DNA from: Phenylobacterium deserti
GTDB lineage: Bacteria > Pseudomonadota > Alphaproteobacteria > Caulobacterales > Caulobacteraceae
Length of the DNA stretch: 64,000 nucleotides
NCBI GenBank assembly: GCA_943332615.1
Contig: CALQQB010000010.1
Span: 21,635 to 85,634 of the forward strand
Direction: 5' to 3'
The notes under the pieces: generated by a model
What the model was told of the DNA's origin: nothing
Seen by the model: only the letters and a program-made list of their open reading frames with translations
The model's database searches: none
Part shown: in pieces, positions 60,766 through 64,000 of the stretch
Numbering within the stretch: position 1 is the first letter of the stretch
Layout of the letters: every line of letters starts with the position of its first letter
Program-made: the position numbers and the translations under genes

Positions 60766-61839
60766 ATGCATTTTCTGGTGGCTACATGGGACGGGGCCGG
60801 GAATCTTCAGCCGGTTCTGGGACTGGTTGAGGCGCTGAAGCGCCGGGGCCACGAGGTTCACGTCCTCGCGCACGATGTGCAGCGTGGCCAGATCGAAGCC
60901 GTCGGCGGCACGTTCCTCCCGTTCCAGACTGCGCCGCAATGGGACCAAGGCATGCCGGGCTACGCCGGGGACGATCCAATGGCGCACTTCATGGCCTTCG
61001 ACCCCAAGGCCGGCGACGACGTGCTCACGGTTGCGCGTGAGCTCGATCCCGACGCCTTGCTCGTCGATTGCATGCTTGCCAGCGCGCTGCGGGACGCGAC
61101 CCACAAGGGTTACAAGACTGTGGCCCTCGTCCACGCGCTCTACAGCTTCTTCGCAGAATTTGCCGGCGGCGTCTTCCGGGCGCCGATCGACGAAGCCACG
61201 CTTGCGCTCAGCTTCAGCTATGCCGATTTCGATTCCGGGGTCGACTTCCCGCCGAACCTCGTGTTCGTCGGGCCGACCCGTCCGGACAACCGTGAGGGCA
61301 CGTGGGAGCGGCGCTGTTCCGGCAAGCCCCTGATTGTCGTCAGCCTGAGCACCGGAGCCCAGGGTCCGGGGCGCTCGCAGGAGCAGCGACTTCAAACCGT
61401 CTGTGACGCCCTTGCCGACCTCGATGTCGAGGCGTTGGTGACGACCGGGCGCGGGATCGTCCCAGAGAGCCTCAGGTCTGGCGCCAACACGACGCTGGCC
61501 CGGCGAGTGGCGCACGAAGCAGTGCTAGGTCAGGCGGACCTGCTCATAACCCATGGCGGACATGGCACCGTGATGGCGGGACTGACCCTTGGCGCACCGA
61601 TGCTGTGCCTGGCCCCGTTGGTGGATCAGCCGGTGAACGCCGCCAAGGTTGTCGGCCTTGGCCTCGGTGCTAGCATCGATCCTCAGTCGGAGAGCGCCGA
61701 GATCCGCCAAGCTGTCCAGCAACTCCTCGCCGACCCGAGCCTGCGGCAACGTTCGCGCGCCTTTGCGGAAGCGCTCACAACCGCCCCCGGCTTGGAGAAG
61801 GGCGTGGAGGCGATCGAAGCGCTCGCGAACCGTCCATGA
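60766..61839 (+). CDS. UGT-like glycosyltransferase (GT1 family)
   Basis: 357 residues, shorter than typical macrolide glycosyltransferases (about 400). N-terminal MHFLVATWDGAGNLQPVLGL and the C-terminal donor-binding block ITHGGHGTVMAGLTLGAPMLCLAPLVDQP show a GT-B fold of the UGT/MGT type, which moves a sugar from UDP-sugar to small lipophilic acceptors such as macrolides or flavonoids. GGGGGAC forms the ribosome-binding site. Overlap of its stop with a TetR regulator, followed by a kinase-like gene, suggests a small inducible modification or detoxification operon. Confidence 0.85.
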   Translation: MHFLVATWDGAGNLQPVLGLVEALKRRGHEVHVLAHDVQRGQIEAVGGTFLPFQTAPQWDQGMPGYAGDDPMAHFMAFDPKAGDDVLTVARELDPDALLVDCMLASALRDATHKGYKTVALVHALYSFFAEFAGGVFRAPIDEATLALSFSYADFDSGVDFPPNLVFVGPTRPDNREGTWERRCSGKPLIVVSLSTGAQGPGRSQEQRLQTVCDALADLDVEALVTTGRGIVPESLRSGANTTLARRVAHEAVLGQADLLITHGGHGTVMAGLTLGAPMLCLAPLVDQPVNAAKVVGLGLGASIDPQSESAEIRQAVQQLLADPSLRQRSRAFAEALTTAPGLEKGVEAIEALANRP

Positions 61840-62489
61840 CCCAGGCGCAGCGGCGCAAGTATAACCAACGCTCAAGAGCAGACGACGTGGAGAGGACGCG
61901 CCGAAGGATTATTGACGCCTTCGTGGAGTGCGTGCGCGAGCTATGGTTCGACGAGATCACTCTCGGCGAAGTCGCCAAGCGCGCCGGCGTCACCGTCCGG
62001 ACGGTCATCCGCCACTTCGGCGGCAAGGAGGGTCTCGTCACCGGCGTCGCGCAATACGTCGCGCCCGCAATCAGCGAACAGCGCACGGTGTCGCCGGGTG
62101 ACATCGATGCCGCAATCGACCGCCTGTTCGAGAACTATGAGAAAGACGGTGAGGTAGCGCTTCGCGGTCTCGCGCAGGAACCTCGGTATCCGCTCCTGAA
62201 GCCCGCCGTAGAGGCCGGGCGGGCTGGTCACCGGGCTGTGGCGGCCGCCAACTTCGCGCCGTGGCTCGCTCCACTGTCAGAACCACAACGCGACGCGGTC
62301 CTCGATGCGCTGGTCGTCGTCACCGACGTCTATGTTTGGAAGCTGCTGAGATTGGACATGGGCCGCTCCGAAGCCATGGCCAAGCAGCGGGTGAGGGCTC
62401 TCGTCGAGGCGGTTCTCACTCAGCTCGCGGGAGGCACATGCCCTTCCGATCCGAGATTCTCTAATGACCTGGCAAGCGGTCTGCGATGA
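61836..62489 (+). CDS. TetR-family transcriptional regulator
   Basis: 217 residues. N-terminal helix-turn-helix (TRRRIIDAFVECV, then ITLGEVAKRAGVTVRTVIRHFGGKEGL) and a helical ligand-binding domain. ATG overlaps the glycosyltransferase stop, and its own stop overlaps the kinase start, so all three genes are translationally linked. It probably represses this operon until a ligand binds; the palindrome GAATTAATTC before the operon is a candidate site. Confidence 0.9.
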   Translation: MTQAQRRKYNQRSRADDVERTRRRIIDAFVECVRELWFDEITLGEVAKRAGVTVRTVIRHFGGKEGLVTGVAQYVAPAISEQRTVSPGDIDAAIDRLFENYEKDGEVALRGLAQEPRYPLLKPAVEAGRAGHRAVAAANFAPWLAPLSEPQRDAVLDALVVVTDVYVWKLLRLDMGRSEAMAKQRVRALVEAVLTQLAGGTCPSDPRFSNDLASGLR

Positions 62490-63589
62490 GAGTTGGCATG
62501 CAAATTCCATCAGATGCGAGTGGCCTCACGGCGGTGTGGCTGTCGGACGTGCTTGCGGTCGCGCCCGGCGGCCCGTTTGGACCGGTCGAGCAGGTCGAGC
62601 GCCAGCGGATCGGCGAGGGCGTGGGGGTCATGTCCGAGATCTACCGGCTGGCGATCCGCTATGCGCCCGATGGACGACCGGGTCCGGCCACGTTGGTGGC
62701 CAAGGTGCCGGCCGGGACAGCGGAAGCCCGGGGCCTAGCCAACAACTATGGCTTCTACGAGAAAGAGGTCGCCTTCTACCGCGATATCGCCCCGACGGTG
62801 TCGATCGCCACCCCGCGCTGCTTCGGCGCCGCGTTCGACACGGACTCCAAGCTCTTCGTGCTACTCATGGAGGACATGGCGGCGGTGACCCCCGGCGATC
62901 AGATCGTCGGCCTGACAGAGCCCCAGGTGCGACGGGCCATCGGCGAGGTCGTCCCGCTGCATGCGCGCTGGTGGCGCGACGCCCGGTTGCCGGCGCTAGA
63001 GGCGGTGATCCCGGCGCACGGCCAGCCGCCCTGGGACAGCACCGGCCAGATGCACGCCGCCGCCTGGGAGATCATCGCGCCCTGGATGAAGGCCCGCCTC
63101 AGTCCGGAGATGATGCGGGTTGGTGAACGGCTTTGCACCGATCTGCAGGGGCTGATCGACCGCAATGGCCAGGGCCAGCGGACGCTGTGTCACGGGGACT
63201 TCCGGGCCGACAACTTGATGTTCACCGGCGATCCAGCCGATCCGGGTCTGACCGTGCTGGACTGGCAGATGCTGGTGCAGGCGCCGGGAACGTTCGACAT
63301 CGGCTATCTGATGTCGGCCAGCGTGACGCCGGACGTGCGGCGGAGCCAGGAATTGGATCTGCTGGCCGACTATCACGCCCAGCTCGTAGCCGAAGGGGTC
63401 GGGGGCTATGGGTTCGACGAATGTCTGGAGGACTATCGCCGGGCGCTGCTGATCGGATTCACCTATGCGGTCCAGGCTGGCGGGTTTTCCAACATGGAGC
63501 ACGCTCGTAACGCAGCCCTGGTCCATGCGATGGCGACGCGATGCGAGGCGGCCTGTCTGGACTTGGGTCTGGCCTCGATGCTGAACTGA
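62486..63589 (+). CDS. Aminoglycoside-phosphotransferase-like kinase (APH/CHK superfamily)
   Basis: 367 residues; ATG 62486 overlaps the TetR stop, with ATG 62498 as an alternative. Kinase features: ATP lysine in ATLVAKVPAG, catalytic loop LCHGDFRADNLMF (HGD...N) and metal aspartate in TVLDWQMLVQ. This superfamily phosphorylates small molecules: aminoglycosides, macrolides, choline, ecdysteroids and others. Together with the glycosyltransferase it may inactivate a toxic compound, or it may take part in a catabolic route; the substrate cannot be told. Confidence 0.87.
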   Translation: MRVGMQIPSDASGLTAVWLSDVLAVAPGGPFGPVEQVERQRIGEGVGVMSEIYRLAIRYAPDGRPGPATLVAKVPAGTAEARGLANNYGFYEKEVAFYRDIAPTVSIATPRCFGAAFDTDSKLFVLLMEDMAAVTPGDQIVGLTEPQVRRAIGEVVPLHARWWRDARLPALEAVIPAHGQPPWDSTGQMHAAAWEIIAPWMKARLSPEMMRVGERLCTDLQGLIDRNGQGQRTLCHGDFRADNLMFTGDPADPGLTVLDWQMLVQAPGTFDIGYLMSASVTPDVRRSQELDLLADYHAQLVAEGVGGYGFDECLEDYRRALLIGFTYAVQAGGFSNMEHARNAALVHAMATRCEAACLDLGLASMLN

Positions 63590-63818
63590 TGGCCTTCGTG
63601 CGGCGTGAGACTGGCCCCGCAGTGGAGCCCCTGGTCGACGTCCGGCTGACGACGGCAATGTCCGGCTTCAGGCCTCGGCCTTTGGACCGCTGTTGTTCAG
63701 CGACCCTTCTCTGAACTTCCGAGCGTCTGCTTCCGGGCGTGCTGCCGTGCAGCGTCATGCGCCAAAGGCCAACCTCACTCCGGTCGTGCGCGCCGAAGTG
63801 AGGCGGTCCTGTTCGCTG

Positions 63819-64000
63819 TCAGGTCTTCGGGGCAGGCGCTGCAGGCGCGGCTGACGGGGTGTCGGAGGCAATGCTCCAAGTGATCTTCCAAGAACCGTCC
63901 GACTGCTGCTTGTAGCCCATCAACCAGTTGCCGTTCTCCGTGGTCGGTTTCTTCGTCTTCGGGTCGGTGGACGTGCGGGCATAGGTCGAATGCCAGACCG
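63819..64000 (-). CDS. C-terminal end of a DUF4440/SnoaL-like protein (partial)
   Basis: Fifty-nine codons before the TGA at 63821-63819; the gene begins beyond the right edge. The readable part (VWHSTYARTSTDPKTKKPTT, then NGNWLMGYKQQSDGSWKITW) has the last strands of an NTF2-like fold as in DUF4440 proteins, followed by an alanine/proline tail. Codon use is normal for the genome. The 229 bp between this gene and the kinase gene hold nothing I can support. Confidence 0.6.
   Translation of the reverse strand, partial: VWHSTYARTSTDPKTKKPTTENGNWLMGYKQQSDGSWKITWSIASDTPSAAPAAPAPKT

Noticed and set aside
63459..63758. 99-codon leftward frame after the kinase gene
   Set aside because: It overlaps the real kinase 3' end and has a serine/arginine/proline-rich, non-protein-like composition.

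Overview
The window looks like a chromosomal segment from a high-GC alphaproteobacterium, most likely a member of the Caulobacteraceae (Caulobacter/Phenylobacterium type). The reasons are the gene order gyrA, coaD, two cyclophilins, queA, tgt, the TonB receptor, the GTTC-N7-GTTC type of LexA site, and a Pho locus joined to a ccm (cytochrome c maturation) locus. This assignment is inferred from gene content only; no rRNA is present.

Left part (1-8038): the tail of a phosphate-selective-type porin with a clear intrinsic terminator, then a leftward block that starts with ccmF, ccmG, ccmH and ccmI and runs without a real gap into phoR, phoU, phoB and an LpxH-like hydrolase. The pstCAB genes that often lie between phoR and phoU are absent here.

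Centre (8172-40282): a large accessory-looking region rich in redox and signalling genes. A rightward three-gene set encodes (i) a FAD/NAD(P) oxidoreductase fused to two cyclic-nucleotide-binding domains and a four-cluster ferredoxin domain, (ii) a small membrane protein with histidines suited to heme b, and (iii) a cytoplasmic FHA domain joined through one membrane helix to a periplasmic ten-heme cytochrome. After a broken toxin-antitoxin pair, gdhA, an acetolactate-synthase-like enzyme and an aldehyde dehydrogenase come a cAMP-phosphodiesterase-like gene, a CHASE2 nucleotide cyclase and a MITE-like repeat. A leftward four-gene operon then encodes a c554-like multiheme cytochrome, a lipoprotein with two HbpS/GlcG domains, an outer-membrane beta-barrel and a 1331-residue decaheme protein with a C-terminal LVIVD-type propeller. 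Divergent from it lie a two-partner secretion pair (FhaC-like transporter and filamentous haemagglutinin-like exoprotein) and an exported CHAT (caspase-like) protease. My main hypothesis is that these genes form a cAMP- and phosphoprotein-controlled path carrying electrons from NAD(P)H in the cytoplasm to the cell surface. The parts are visible in the sequence; their working together is inference.

Right part (40304-64000): a glycosyltransferase, small exported proteins, tRNA-Lys(TTT), tgt and queA (queuosine), a membrane-anchored endonuclease/phosphatase-fold protein, two cyclophilins and coaD. A 5.4-kb insert between coaD and gyrA holds a TonB receptor, a DUF697-like protein, a two-helix peptide and an MFS transporter, plus short repeats and an orphan LexA site. 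After gyrA come two tandem thioredoxin-fold/2OG-oxygenase fusions, a DUF3617 protein, kynA, a glycosyltransferase-TetR-kinase operon and the end of a DUF4440-like gene.
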